From contig CM057829.1 in assembly GCA_030068075.1 (NCBI GenBank), positions 88,031,889 through 88,095,888 of the forward strand: 64,000 nucleotides of DNA. Reading direction: 5' to 3'. The position numbers and the translations under genes are program-made. The notes under the pieces were generated by a model. It was not told where the DNA came from. It searched no databases and saw only the letters and a program-made list of their open reading frames with translations. Numbering within the stretch: position 1 is the stretch's first letter; every line of letters starts with the position of its first letter. The stretch is from Paguma larvata. Lineage: Eukaryota > Chordata > Mammalia > Carnivora > Viverridae. Shown piece after piece: positions 1 to 12,500 of this stretch.

Positions 1-105
1 CATATTCTGTCGGTTCTTTATTTGAGCAGAATTAGAGCTATGACTAGTATGCCTAGGACAGAGTAAGATTTCCATAAATGTCTGCCAAATAAATAAATGA
101 ATGAA
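1..105 (+). repeat. LINE-2 3' end fragment
   Basis: The pattern gcctaggacagagtaag, followed by aataaataaatgaatgaa, matches the end of L2 elements. Confidence 0.5.
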
Positions 106-339
106 AAAATTAACCATTTCTTCAGCTGTCCAGGAACCTGTGTTTACTTCCTCCAGTTCCTTCACCAGTTTCTCCACCATTGTTGTCTCAGAGCAATAGC
201 TAACAAAAACAATTACATACTGGGTTACAGAAAATACAGCTGAACAACTAGTTTATTTTACTACAAACTTTCGGTTTCTGAATGCCGCCTACTAAGCAAT
301 TCAATCCTGCCCCAAAGGCATTTCAAAATTATCCTGTCC

Positions 340-990
340 GTTCACCCAGTCACCCAGTTAACCAGAACCCTGAGGTGTATTGATTCTGCCCACCGTCCCT
401 CACTCGCTGCATGTAAGCCACCCACCGTCTACCCTCGCCTCTACCGGTCTCTCACCTGCCCTACCACAACAACCTCCCAACCTTCCTAATGATCTCTTCA
501 CAACCACTTAACTCCAACAGTCCTTGCAGCAATCAGAGTAATGTTTATTTAAAAAAGCTGAAATGACTGTTACTCCCCTGCTTAAAACACTTTAATAGCT
601 TCCATTACACTTCCAATAAAATAAAAATTCTTTACCATGGAATTCCCTACAGTAGCCTTCATGAACTCCCACTCCTTTTTTTTTTCCTTCTACTCACTTC
701 TTCATTTCATTCTACTCTTTCCCAGCAAACCACACTCCAGCTACACTGGCCTTCTTTGATCACTGTGTCCACTAGATTATTACCTAGAAATGCAATCTGT
801 TCCTTTCCTTGTAGTACTTATCAGAAGTAGTTATATATACATGTATGTGTGTGTGTGTGTGTGTATATATATAAAATAAGTCTAACTATACTGTACACTC
901 CCAAAACAGCAGTATAAAACTTTCTATCACTCCATACTGAATAAAGTATAAAACCTAGCATGTGGTAGGCACTTAATATTTCTGAATGAC
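340..990 (+). repeat. LINE-2 3' region
   Basis: Sequential L2 landmarks: ttactcccctgcttaaaac (571), ctccagctacactggcctt (736) and gcatgtggtaggcacttaat (958). It includes a (TG)n run at 847-864. A SINE is inserted at its end. Confidence 0.65.
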
Positions 991-1213
991 GGGGCGCCTG
1001 GGTGGCTCAGTGGATTAACAATCTGACTTTGGCTCAGGTCATGATCTCACGGTTCGTGAGTTTGAGCCCCGAATTGGGCTCTGTGCTGACAGCTCAGAGC
1101 CTGGAGCCTGCTTCAGACTCTGTGTCTCCCTCTCTCTCCGCCCCTCTGCCACTCATGCTCCATGTCTCTCTCTCTCTCTCTCTCAAAAATAAACATTAAA
1201 AAAAATTTTTTTT
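991..1213 (+). repeat. Felid Can-SINE, full length
   Basis: Imperfect target duplication atttctga at both ends (979 and 1215). Confidence 0.9.
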
Positions 1214-1429
1214 AATTTCTGAGTGAAGACACTGCTTCCCTGTATACTCATTTATATTAACATGTATTATATATCATCTGTATGTCAGATAACATATGTA
1301 ATTTACAAAGCATACAATATACAATACATTACTACTGTACAAGAAAGGATTTGTCTGCCTTTTGCCCCCCAGGTTCCTGAGAAGTACCCTCTAAACCCTT
1401 GGATTTCCAGAGGGTGGGAGTGTCCTTCT

Positions 1430-2060
1430 TATTCTCCGTGAGCTCCTAGACAGTTTATGCTAACGAGATTACTCAGGTTGGCAGCTAGCCATGTCAGACA
1501 GACCAGACTGCAGTTAGAGGGGAGGGGTACTGGAGTTGGAGGCCTATCATGTGAACGATGATTCAGTCAGCGGTGCTGAGTCGATGAAGCACCGGTAAGA
1601 ACTCTGGACCACCACGGCTCCAGACAGTTTTCCCGGTTAATAGACTGTGTGTATGGTACACCTCGATGTGCTGGGGAGAGGATGTGTCCTGACTGCATGG
1701 GAGATCCAGGTTTGGGACTTTTCCAGCACTTGCCATACGTGTCTCTTCTTTTGGCTGTCCTGATTTGTATCTTTTTTTTTTTTCTATCATAATAAACCTA
1801 ACTTTAAATAGGGGACTTTCTTGAGTTCTCTGAGTCATTCTAGGACATTATTGAGCCTCAGAGGGGTAGTGGGAACCCCTAAATTTATAACCAGTTTGTC
1901 AGAAATGTGAATGGCCTGAGATTCTCTGAGCCTGAGGATGGTGTCTGCAGTGAGGGCAATCTCGTGGGGCACTAAGCTCTTAACCCCTGATTTGTAAGGG
2001 GAGCTAACTCCAGGGAGTCAGTGTCAGAACTGCACTATGATTACGTAAAAAATATCACCT
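1430..2060 (+). repeat. Old LTR-like sequence
   Basis: The stretch from tggctgtcctgatttg (1752) through aataaacctaactt, the following ctgagttctctgagtc block, and gtgggaacccctaaattta (1869) resembles the R-U5 part of an old ERVL-type mammalian LTR. The family is not certain. Confidence 0.45.
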
Positions 2061-2116
2061 CATCAATATGTGTTGGGCACTATGCAAGCATTTCTACATT
2101 CTAGATTTTTTTAAAT

Positions 2117-2330
2117 CTTTTTTTTTTAACATTTTAATTTAGTATTGAGAGACGGAGAGAGACAGAGCATGAGCAGGGGAGGGGCAGAGAGAGGGAGACA
2201 CAGAATCTGAAGGAGGCTCCAGGCTCTGAGCTGTCAGCACAGAGCCCGATGCAGGGCTCAAACTCACAAACAGAGATCATGACCTGAGCCGAAGTCAGAC
2301 GGTTAACCGACTGAGCCACCCAGGCGCCCC
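2117..2330 (-). repeat. Felid Can-SINE, full length
   Basis: Antisense copy ending gagccacccaggcgcccc; target duplication attcta-aattt around 2098 and 2331. Confidence 0.9.
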
Positions 2331-2406
2331 TATTCTAAATTTTTATAAAACATTATTTCTATGCCTTGCACTAACCCCACACAATAGAATTATCATCCTA
2401 ATTTTT

Positions 2407-2633
2407 TTAACGTTTATTTTTTGAGAGAGAGAGTGTGTGGGTGAGCGGGGGGAAGGGATTTGGGGGGAGGAAGGGGAGGAGGAGAGAGAGAGAGAGGGAG
2501 GGAGACACAGAATCCGAAGCAGGCTCCAGGCTCTGAGCTGTCAGCACAGAGCCTGACATAGAGCTCTAACTCACGAGCTGTGAGATTATGACCCGAGCCA
2601 AAGTTGGACCAACTGAGCCACTCAGACACCCCA
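2407..2633 (-). repeat. Felid Can-SINE, full length
   Basis: Flanked by a perfect 15-base duplication atcatcctaattttt (2392 and 2634). Confidence 0.92.
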
Positions 2634-2914
2634 ATCATCCTAATTTTTAAAGTAAGTAAACTAAGGAGTAAAAGACACATGAACAATAAGTAATTTAAGT
2701 GGAGCCTGAATTCAAACTCAGCAAGCCCACAACCTAGTCACTACCCTCTCTGGCATCTCCTACTAGTTACGTAAACACAACACAAGATAACATCACGAGA
2801 TTGCTACTGAGGAATGCAGGGCACTTGTGCTATGAGGTCAAAGTAAAATCTAAGGTACTATTTATGAATTTATGAACTCTTTATATGAAAAGCTCATATA
2901 AAGTAAATATATAT

Positions 2915-3114
2915 ATTTTTAAATATTTTTATATTTATTTATAGGGAGAGCACAAGTGGGAGGGGGCAGAAAGAGGGGGACAGAGGATCTGAAGCAAGTT
3001 CTTGGCTGACAGGCTGACAGCAGTGAGCTTGATGCGAGGTTCAAACTCACAAACTGCAAGATCATGACCTGAGACGAAGTCGGATACTCAACCAACTGAG
3101 CCACTCAGGTGCCC
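2915..3114 (-). repeat. Can-SINE, first of a stacked pair
   Basis: Flanked by aagtaaata copies at 2901 and 3119. The second copy is also the left duplication of the next SINE. Confidence 0.85.
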
Positions 3115-3137
3115 TTGAAGTAAATACATTTTGTTAC

Positions 3138-3369
3138 TTTTTTAATGTTTATTTTGAGAGAGAGAGCACATACTTGTACATGAGTGGGGGAGGGGCATAT
3201 TCTTTTTTTCTTTTGAGAGAGGGCGAGAGAATCCCAAGCAGGTTTTGCACTGTCAATCCAGAGCCCGATAAAGGGCTCAATCTCACAAACCATGAGATCA
3301 TGACCTGATCACGACTCTGAGCCAGAATCAAGAGTCAGACACTTACCCAACTGAGCCACCCAGGCCCCC
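3138..3369 (-). repeat. Can-SINE, second of a stacked pair
   Basis: Flanked by aagtaaata copies at 3119 and 3370. Contains a (T)n/CTTT insertion in its middle. Confidence 0.85.
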
Positions 3370-3442
3370 AAGTAAATATATTTTAAAATAATAAAAAATA
3401 TCATACTTTAATACAAACTTCTTTAGCAATTGCTTAACTTAC

Positions 3443-3543
3443 TTGTTTGTGTTTTAGAAATATGTTTCTGGAGAAAATCAACTGTTTGAGCCAAAACCTT
3501 CTTATTACAATGTGTTGATAATTTTTCATCACATTCGTAACAC
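3443..3543 (-). CDS. USP45: USP45 coding exon 4, end of UBP zinc finger
   Basis: 101 bases after acceptor attttttcag, ending at donor CAA|GTAAGT. It encodes CYECDEKLSTHCNKK and VDFLQKHISKTQT, residues 127-159, completing the zinc finger. I looked for the following exon below position 3443 and did not find it, so it lies outside the window. Confidence 0.93.
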
Positions 3544-6500
3544 CTGAAAAAATACAGAACGTAAGCAAATATTATGAAAGCATCTTCAATAACGTTGCAC
3601 ACCAGGTAATAAAGTTGATATTTATCAAGTCTTATCCTTAAATTAAGGAGGTAGCAAAAAGTATACATAGGGTGAGGCATTAGGGAAGTCTAGAGGAATA
3701 AGCGGTAGACAGTTCAGCCGGAGCCTTATTCAAATTAAAGTTCTGGTAGCTTGTGCTGAGTGGAATGGAAAGTCATGAGGAGTTCTGTCGGCAGGGGAGT
3801 GATGTGAGCCGATTCACATTTTACAGCCATCACTCTGACTAATGTCAGGTGAGGCAATCCAGAGTAGAAGCAGGTCAGGGTAGAAGCAGTGGGTGAGAAA
3901 AATGAACAGATTTAATTTACACATTTTTCAGGCAGAAGCAGAGAAGTGTCAAAATAACTGCCATGGAAAGGGGGAAATGGATGAGGGCATGTCAGTGATT
4001 CTCAACCAGGAGCAGTTCCCGCCCCCCGCCCCACCCATGGGACATTTGGTCATATTTTGAGACATTTTTGGCGGTCACAACTGGGGAAGCTGCTACTGGC
4101 ATCTACTGGGTAGAAAATGCTAAACGTTCTACAATGTACAGGACGGTCCCCTCACCACGAAGAATTATCAGCCAAAATGACGACAGTACTGAGACTGAGA
4201 AATTCTGGTCTAGAACAAACAAGACTGGCTATGAGTCAGGAATGTCTAAAGCTGAGTGATGGGCACAGAGGATTTCATTACACTGTTTTGTCTACTTTTG
4301 CTAAACGATTAAAAAAAAATAACATAGAAAAGAAAGTAACTGCTAGGCTTCTGGCTTGAATATTTAAGAGACGAAGGTTCCGTTTATAGAGATGGGGAAG
4401 ACTGGACAAGCGTTGCATTGTGTTCGGGGCTTCATTGAGAAGAGAGCAGAAGTTCTCAAGGAGATTTTCAAAAGCCATTCACGGCTTCATCAAAAAAGTC
4501 AAAAAAAAAAAGCACATTCATTTTTAGAAAACTGCCCTCTACTAAGTTTACTCATAAGTGCATATAGTTTTAATAAAGGTTTTTTCTATATACTATTATT
4601 ACCTGCTTCCTTTATCTTTATAAGATCCAATGGTCAAACAAGAAAATATATTTGAATGTGTTGAAAGTGGTTTTTTAAAGTGTTTTATAAATATGTGTTT
4701 TACTAACACTGCTTGACACATTCACAATACTCTTAAAATTATTGGTGATCCTGGGATCAATGGCTATAAACTAGGTATGGGTTCCTTTTCTAAACAGCAC
4801 TCAAAATTCCGCCAAATATTTACTTATACTCAAAATTCAAATATTACTCTATCACCTGCATACAGAAATATAACACATAATACAATAGATAAATCTGTGA
4901 AGGAAAAAAGTCACAGAAAACATTCCCAAAACACCTTTTCTAATAGACCACGATGGAATCCAAACAATGCAGTTACAGTTGTCAGGCTTACACTACAATA
5001 TAATGCTCAAAATTTACTGATGGAACTACTGCCCAAAATAATAAAAATTGCTCATTCGCAGGGCGCCTGGGTGGCTCAGTCGATTGAGCATCTGACTGAC
5101 TCTTGATTTCAGCTCAGGTCATGATCCCAGGTTGGTGGGCTAGAGCACTGTGTCGGGTTCCATGCTGAGCATGAAGCCTGCCTAAGATTCTCTCTCTGTC
5201 TCCCTCTCTCTCTCTCCCCCCCTCTCCCCTGCTTGCTCTTTCTCTCTAAATTAAAAAAAAAAAAATTGCTCATTTGGAAAACATTGAAATGTCAAGGAGT
5301 TTTTACTGACATTGCAATATAATTTTTACATGTTATAAAATATATTGTAACTTTAAGGTGCAAATGTAGAGAAAACCACAAAAATTTGGAGAAGAGAGGA
5401 CAGCTCAACATAAACTAGTTCTACTTGTTTCCATTAGAAATAACCAAAAGCATTTAATTGAGCATCTACTATGTTGTAAATGCTTCACGTGCATGTTCTA
5501 ATTCCTCACAAGATCTCAAATGTACTATCATTTTAAAAATAAATAGCTCTAGGGGCGTCTGGGTGGCTCAGTTGGTTAGGCATCCGACTTCGGCTCACGT
5601 CACGATCTCATGGCTCAAGCCCGTCGTCGGACTCTGTGCTGACAGCTCAGAGCCCAAAGCCTGCTTCCGATTCTGTGTCTCCCTCTCTCTCTGCCCCTCC
5701 CCTGCTTGTGCTCTGTCTCTCAAAAATAAATAAATGTTAAAAAACTTTTTTAGAAAAAAGGAGAATTTTACAGACTCCCCAAATATGACTTAAATTATTT
5801 TCATTATAATATAAATCTAACATTCCACTCATAAAACCCAATAAAATTGATCACCCTTATAACTCTCTTTACCTCTGAAAGCAAAATTATACAATTAAAC
5901 ATAAAAAATTATAAAATCAATAAAGTTAAAACCAACAATATTATTATGCTAGGTAAGGTGTTTTGGGTTTTTTCCCTGAAATTACATCATGACTCCTACC
6001 TTAATTATGGTCCTAAGAGCTACAACACAAATTCTGACGCAGACTCACTTGAAATGAGCCTGTTCTCCCAAGTGCCACTCAATTCCCCCTCCACCGTCCT
6101 CTATTCCTCTGGTCCAGGAACTGTGGTCCCCAGACCAGCAGCACTGGCAATACCTAGGAACTTGTAAGAAATGCAAATTCTTAGGTGCTACCCAAGAACT
6201 ACTAAAGCAGAATCTTTAGGCCTGGGGCCCAGCAATCTATTTCAACAAGACCTTCCTGGGGATTCTGATGTACCCCACAGCTGGAGACCACTGCTCTATT
6301 CAGACTCCAGAGAAATAGCTACTGAGCTGCCACACCACGGCAGCCTCCTCCTCTCCCTTGGCTCCACGGCATCGTTTACACAGCACGTCACCTCTGTGCT
6401 TTTCTCAGTCTCCCCCGTACTATTACTTGGGGCCAGCAACAGCAAAACCACTGACCCGTGCCCTGAATTAAATAAGAGGATCTCTTCTAGAAGGTGAAAC

Positions 6501-9500
6501 ATCTCATATCAACTTTAGGTCCCTGAAATGAGAATACAAAGTTAAAATAGTTTTGTCTTAAAGAAAACTTGAAAACTTCTGAACATTCATTCAAGGGGAA
6601 CTTGAAAACCTTTGTAGGAGTCTGTAGATTCATTAGAAGATTTTTGTTGTAAAACATACAGAAAGCTTTTCAATACAGTATCCATTTATGCCACCTTACC
6701 AGTGTGGTATGCTGGTAAGAAACTAGGGAATCAGGGGCGCCTGTGTGGCTCAGTTGGTTGAGTGTCCGACCAGCTCAGGTCACGATCTCACCGTTCCCGA
6801 GTTCGAGCCCCGCGTCGGGCTCTATGCTGACTTCTCAGAGCCTGGAGCCTGTCTCGGATTCTGTGTCTCCCTCTCTGTCTGTGCCCATCCCCTGCTCATG
6901 CTTTGTCTGTGTCTCTCTCTCTCTCTCTCAAAAATGAATAAACATTAAAAGAAACTAGGGAATCAAACAACTTGTTTTAGTGCCTGGATTTTTACTTTGT
7001 AACCATAAAAAAGTAAATGATACTCAGCATAACACGGGGGAACTGGATTTGGTTCCTAGCCAGGGTTAAGTAGTAGAATCACCCAAGTTTCTACAAACTA
7101 CATATGCCCAGGCTTTCCCTTTCCCCTACAGGGAATCACCAAACCACTTGACTGCTGGAGTACCTTCCTTCTCTGGAATTCTGGGATTCTGTATTAGCAA
7201 GTTCATTATGAAAAATCAACTAGGAAGGATGTTTCTTTATCCTACCAAGAAAATGTTGAAGAAAAGTGAGGGATGACTAAATTTTTTCTTATTTAAATTT
7301 TATGTTCATGAGTAATGTTAATTTTCTTATTCTACAGGTTGTGTTCAGGCTAAAAAGCATCAGCTAGTACAACACCTTTAAATATTTTACCTTGTAAAGC
7401 GGGGAGAAAAGATATTTTTGGTAGTGGACACAAGTAGTGACAAAATCTTACTTACCATATAATCCATGTGCTCAGACTAACTGTAATACAATGAGATTCT
7501 GTTCTCCAACTCTTGTAGTGCTTCACTGAATGATGGCTTTCTGAGTTTCTACCACATCCCTAAGGATGAACACAATGCTATTTGTACAATTTACATTTAA
7601 GCTTCTTTCAAATTAATCAAAACCTAAATCATACTCAAACGTATACTGAAAAAGTTTTGTTTTTAATTTGAAGCAGGAGGGAAAAGTTTCAGAAAGGAAT
7701 ATAGATTCTCATTGAATTTAATTTCTTGCAAAGAGGCTAACTTGGTTTTTTGTTATATAGTATTTACCCGAAATAATCATGAGGCAAGTGAATTTCCCTA
7801 TTATTTAAAAATCCATACACTCTCTGCCTTTTACACAGTGGGGCACCGAGCATCCTTGCAGACCAGTCCCCCACCCTACACACATTTTCTAATACTGTCC
7901 ACACCTCCACCCAAACCGCTGACAACTAATGAGACTCAGACGATCATAGTAACCTTCCTCACCAGGTAAGTAGAGAAATAAGATCCAATTCTGGTCAATG
8001 AGACATGAGGGGCAGTCTGCTGGATGTTTCTGGCAAAGTTTCATACATTAAAAAACAAAACAAAACAAACAGGAAAGGGATATCCTTTTTGCCCTCTTTC
8101 TGGCCTTTGGGGATTGCTGTGTGATACATAATGCATGAAACATCTTTGGCCATAAAAAGCCAAGAAATTGAGGTTGACACAGAAGAAAAATGGAAGTAAT
8201 CTCAGTTTTCAGTGCTCTTCCCATTGATTTAACTAACCCTGAAGTGGTCCTCATACGGACGGTCTACAAGAGATAATAAGGATTCCTCTTATTTTAGAAA
8301 AATTGTACACATCTTAAACATGTTATTCAGAAATTATTAATGATACGGGTGCCTGGGTGACAATCAATTGAGATCGACTTCAGCTTAGGTCATGATCTCA
8401 TGGTTTGTGAGTTTGAGCCCACATTAGGCTTTCTGCTGTCAGCACGGAGCTACTTCAGATCCTCTGACTCCCTCTGTCTCTGCCCCTCCTCGGCTTGTTC
8501 TCTCTCTTGCTCTCTCTCTCTCTCTTTCTCAAAAATAAACAAACATTTAAAAAATTATTACAGGGGTGCCTGGGTGGCTCAGTCAGGTAAATGTCCAACT
8601 CCGGCTCAGGTCATGATCTCACAGTTCGTGGGTCCAAGCCCCGCATCGGGCTCTTTGCTGACAGCTCAAATTCTGAAGCCTGCTTCAGAGTCTGTGTCTC
8701 CCTTGCTCTCTGCCCCTCCCCCACTCACCCTCTGTCTCTGTCTCTCTCTTTCTCTCTCACAATAAATAAATGTTAAAAAATAATAATTAATAATTATTAC
8801 AGTATTAATAGCTTCTAGGCTGTTAAGATAATCTGTCTAAAAAATCATTTCATAAAGAGAAAATTAATTTAGAAAGATATAAAAAAAAAAAATTGGATCC
8901 ATTTCGTAAGTAAATACAACAGGTAAAGACAAGTCCAGACCTGAGAACTACCGCAAGGAGGTTGGATTCCCTTTCAAAGTATTTCTACATCACACACGAT
9001 CACTTTCTAAAGATAACATACCGTTTACTTTTACCTTAACGAACATTTTTAAGTTCAGCCTTAGAAAGGTCTATCTGCACATGGAATAAATTTATCTTAA
9101 GTTCTAAACATTACCAACAGTCCGACTCATAATAAGCATTTAAGAAAAATATTTAAGACAAAGTCATAGATACAAATGATTTTTCTCACCTGAAAACCAC
9201 ACTTGAGGCACAACCAAATGTCAGAGGAAAGTGCTGGCTGCCCATCACAGAATCTTCTTTCCCTTAAACATTCGGAGCAAACTGACCATACATTCTCGGT
9301 GATTGCTTTCTTCACATGATTCACACTGATGGCAAGACTTACATGTTGGCAAGTGAAACCTACTGAATAAGACGTAACAAAATCTGAACATTTTCTTTGC
9401 TAAACCAAAGTGCTACCGTCATTTAGCAAAAGTCAATAGCATTAAAAAGCTGTAACTAAAAAGCAGAGAGATTCCAAAAACCCGAATAACTCAAAAGGAT

Positions 9501-12500
9501 ACATACTGCACGGCTCCATCTATCAAGCGTTCGTGAAATAACATAATTACAGAGTTGGAGAACAGATTTGTGGCTGCCAAGGATTCAGATGCAGGGCAGG
9601 GGTGTGGCTATAATCAGGTAACACTTGGGGTGGGGATGGTAGAGCCGGGTATCTCAATTGCGGTGGTTACACAAAACTACACACACAGTTAAACTGCAAA
9701 TAGTTATATACACTCAAATACACACATATGAATCCTTGTATATCTGGTGAAATCGGAAGAAGCTCTAAGGATTGTAGAGGTGTCGTTTTCCTGGTTTGAT
9801 ATCATACTGTAGAAATAAGATATTAAATCAGGAGAGGTTGGGTGAAGGATAAATGGGACCCCCTTGTATATTTCTCTATACCTTCCTATTAATTTATAAT
9901 TAGGTCAAAAATAAAAAATTTAATAAATAAAAGAGATAATTTGCTGAGCAGCTACTATGTTAATAAAGATTTTGAATATATTTTCTTCTCATTAAGATAC
10001 CCACATAAAATCTTTCCACAGAGTCTACCTCTGCTCTGATGCTATTTTCATCGCTGTTGGGAGAAGGAGAGAGAGGAACAAACAATTGCATAATTTACAG
10101 GTACGAGAATTGTCCTTAATGATATTTCTAAATAGCAAATGACTTTGCATACTACTTAATTAACCAAGTCCCACTGTGCACACCGTGTGAAGACAAATTG
10201 CCAAAATGACCTAATATGTTTTTACTTCTTCAGATAACCATATTCTTCTTGCAAGGATACAACAACACTTCCATTTCTCTAACCTCAACTATCCCAAACA
10301 CCGAAACTATGACTATCTGCCAAAATCAAACAACAAAGGAAAGACAGAGTAACTTGAAGAGGGAAACAGGAGTATGTACATTTCCACTTTCTCCACTTCC
10401 GTTCTTCCTAAATGCGCTGCACTCCTTTGCAACTATTAGTTAACTAGAGAGAGGCTAAGCTTCATCCTGAAAGCTAAGGATGTGACTCCTGACAAGTGAT
10501 TTGTTGTAAAACATAATTTCAACAAAAGTAATGTGTAAATCTGATAAAAGATATGACTTTTAATTTTACACCAAGAGCAAGTTACAAGAATAGACACAAA
10601 AGGAATAATTCAGAAGTCCTGTATTTGAAAAGCAAGGACACGTGCCATTAAAGAAAGGGGTGTTCTGGGGAAGACTGATCGATGACCACAGTAGTACAGG
10701 ACCTAGAAATGGTTTACCAAGTATCACTGCTTTGAGTTTTTATATTTTATTTATATATTTTTTAATTTTTTTAATGTTTATTTATTTTTGAGAGAGACAA
10801 ACAGACAGACAGAGTGTGGGCAGAGGAGGGGCAGAGAGAGAGAAGGAGACACAGAAATGGAAGCAGGCTCCAGGCTCTGAGCTGTCAGCACAGAGCCCAA
10901 CTCGGGGCTCGAACTCGCCAACTGTGAGATCATGACCTGAGCTGAAGTCGGTGCTCAACCAACCGAGCCACCCAGGTTCCCCAAGTTTTTATATTTTAAA
11001 ATTCTAAGCAGAAAAATCATTCCATACACTTTCTCTATCATCTCTATCATCTCTGACCAGGAGACAACTTAACTAGTCTCTGATTCTATAATTCAGACTC
11101 ATAAAACTGAAATTGTTAACGAATTCAGAGATAAGTGAATTCACTATAAAAAGGTTCCAGGTCTCTAAACGAAATCTATTAGCTTTTAAATGCCTCCACC
11201 ATATGTACTTTTTATAAATAAATTTGAAATTATTTGAAATAATCTGAAGTTCTCCTCCAAGAGCTAACCAGTGTTTAAAATAGTATTTACAGGGGGGTCT
11301 GGGTGCTCTGTCAGATAAGCAGCCAGCTCTTGACTTCAGCTCAGGTTATGATCTCACGGTCATGGCTCTGCACTGACCACTGACAGCATGGAGCCTGCTT
11401 GGGATTCTCATTCTCTCCCTCTCTCTCTGTCCTTACCCCTCTCATGCTCATTCTCTCTCTCTTTCTCTCAAAATAAGTAAACAATAAATAACTAGTATTC
11501 TTAATCTCTTCTGGGAGGAAACATGTAAAAACATTTTTTTCTGTGCTAATAAGCAGATGTCTTCAGTTTTCTGTAATTTGTTTAATCATACAATTGTTTA
11601 AATTTCATCTGCCAAACAAATCCTCTAAGGATTCCTGAGGAAAATCTATAAATATATTAAAGTCTATAGTTGTTCCACATTAACAAATCAGAAACAGTAA
11701 TTAAAATCTCCATGGTTTTCAAGTTAAGTATTAATAAAAACTTTATAAGGAGGTCTTCCAGTTTGTAGATGATGGTCTAAAATCCACCCTTTCCCATTGT
11801 CTTCCCAGAATCACCCAAGGTCAACAAGAATAGGAAACAAAAATACCAAGTTCGTTTTCAGAAAAACCAGGAGACAACTGAAGCCCCAAGTCATGAATTA
11901 AGTGGGAGGCTCCCCGCCTAACCGCAGCAGAGAGCCCGAACGGGAGCGCACATGGAAGGAAGCGGAGAGAATACTGCAGCTGCAGATTTCACAGAGGAGG
12001 ACGTGTGCCTCACGGACCAAGAACAAAACCGAAATCTCTGTGCTGCAAACCACTCTGGCAGGAGCTCCCCTGTATCCGGTTTTGTTTTAAGAAGCAAAAG
12101 AAGGCAACGTCTCATTCACTAAGTGAGAAACAAAAGAACAAGCCATATTTGCCAAAAATAGTCTTGTCTCTAAGGCAGTTGGGGAGAAGGGATATTTTGG
12201 ATTCTGAAACAAACCCAGGGCTGCATCATCCTGTTGGGTAGAAAGAAGACTCAATGAGCTCAGACTCAAAACTCCAGTTGGTCTCAACAGTGCTTTGGCT
12301 TTCCTTCTTACACAAATATTCCAAAACTAAATGGCCCCAAAAAGGGGACCCTTCATCAAAGAATGAGAAATCATAGCCACAAATTCTATGCCAACATAAT
12401 AAAAAGGAAAAACAAATGGCACGGAAATCACTGCCATGAAATAAAAATACGAAACAGAAGCAAAATGCTCCAGCACAAGGTGGCAAAGCAGCAGGAAGTG

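Noticed and set aside
6734..6810. tRNA-like A and B boxes
   Set aside because: They belong to the SINE head. No intact acceptor stem or cloverleaf, so not tRNA genes.
8400..8765. 121-codon plus-strand open frame
   Set aside because: Spans two adjacent SINEs; the Ser/Leu-rich protein is the SINE CT tract. Dozens of similar frames starting MAQ or ending LSLSLK have the same cause.
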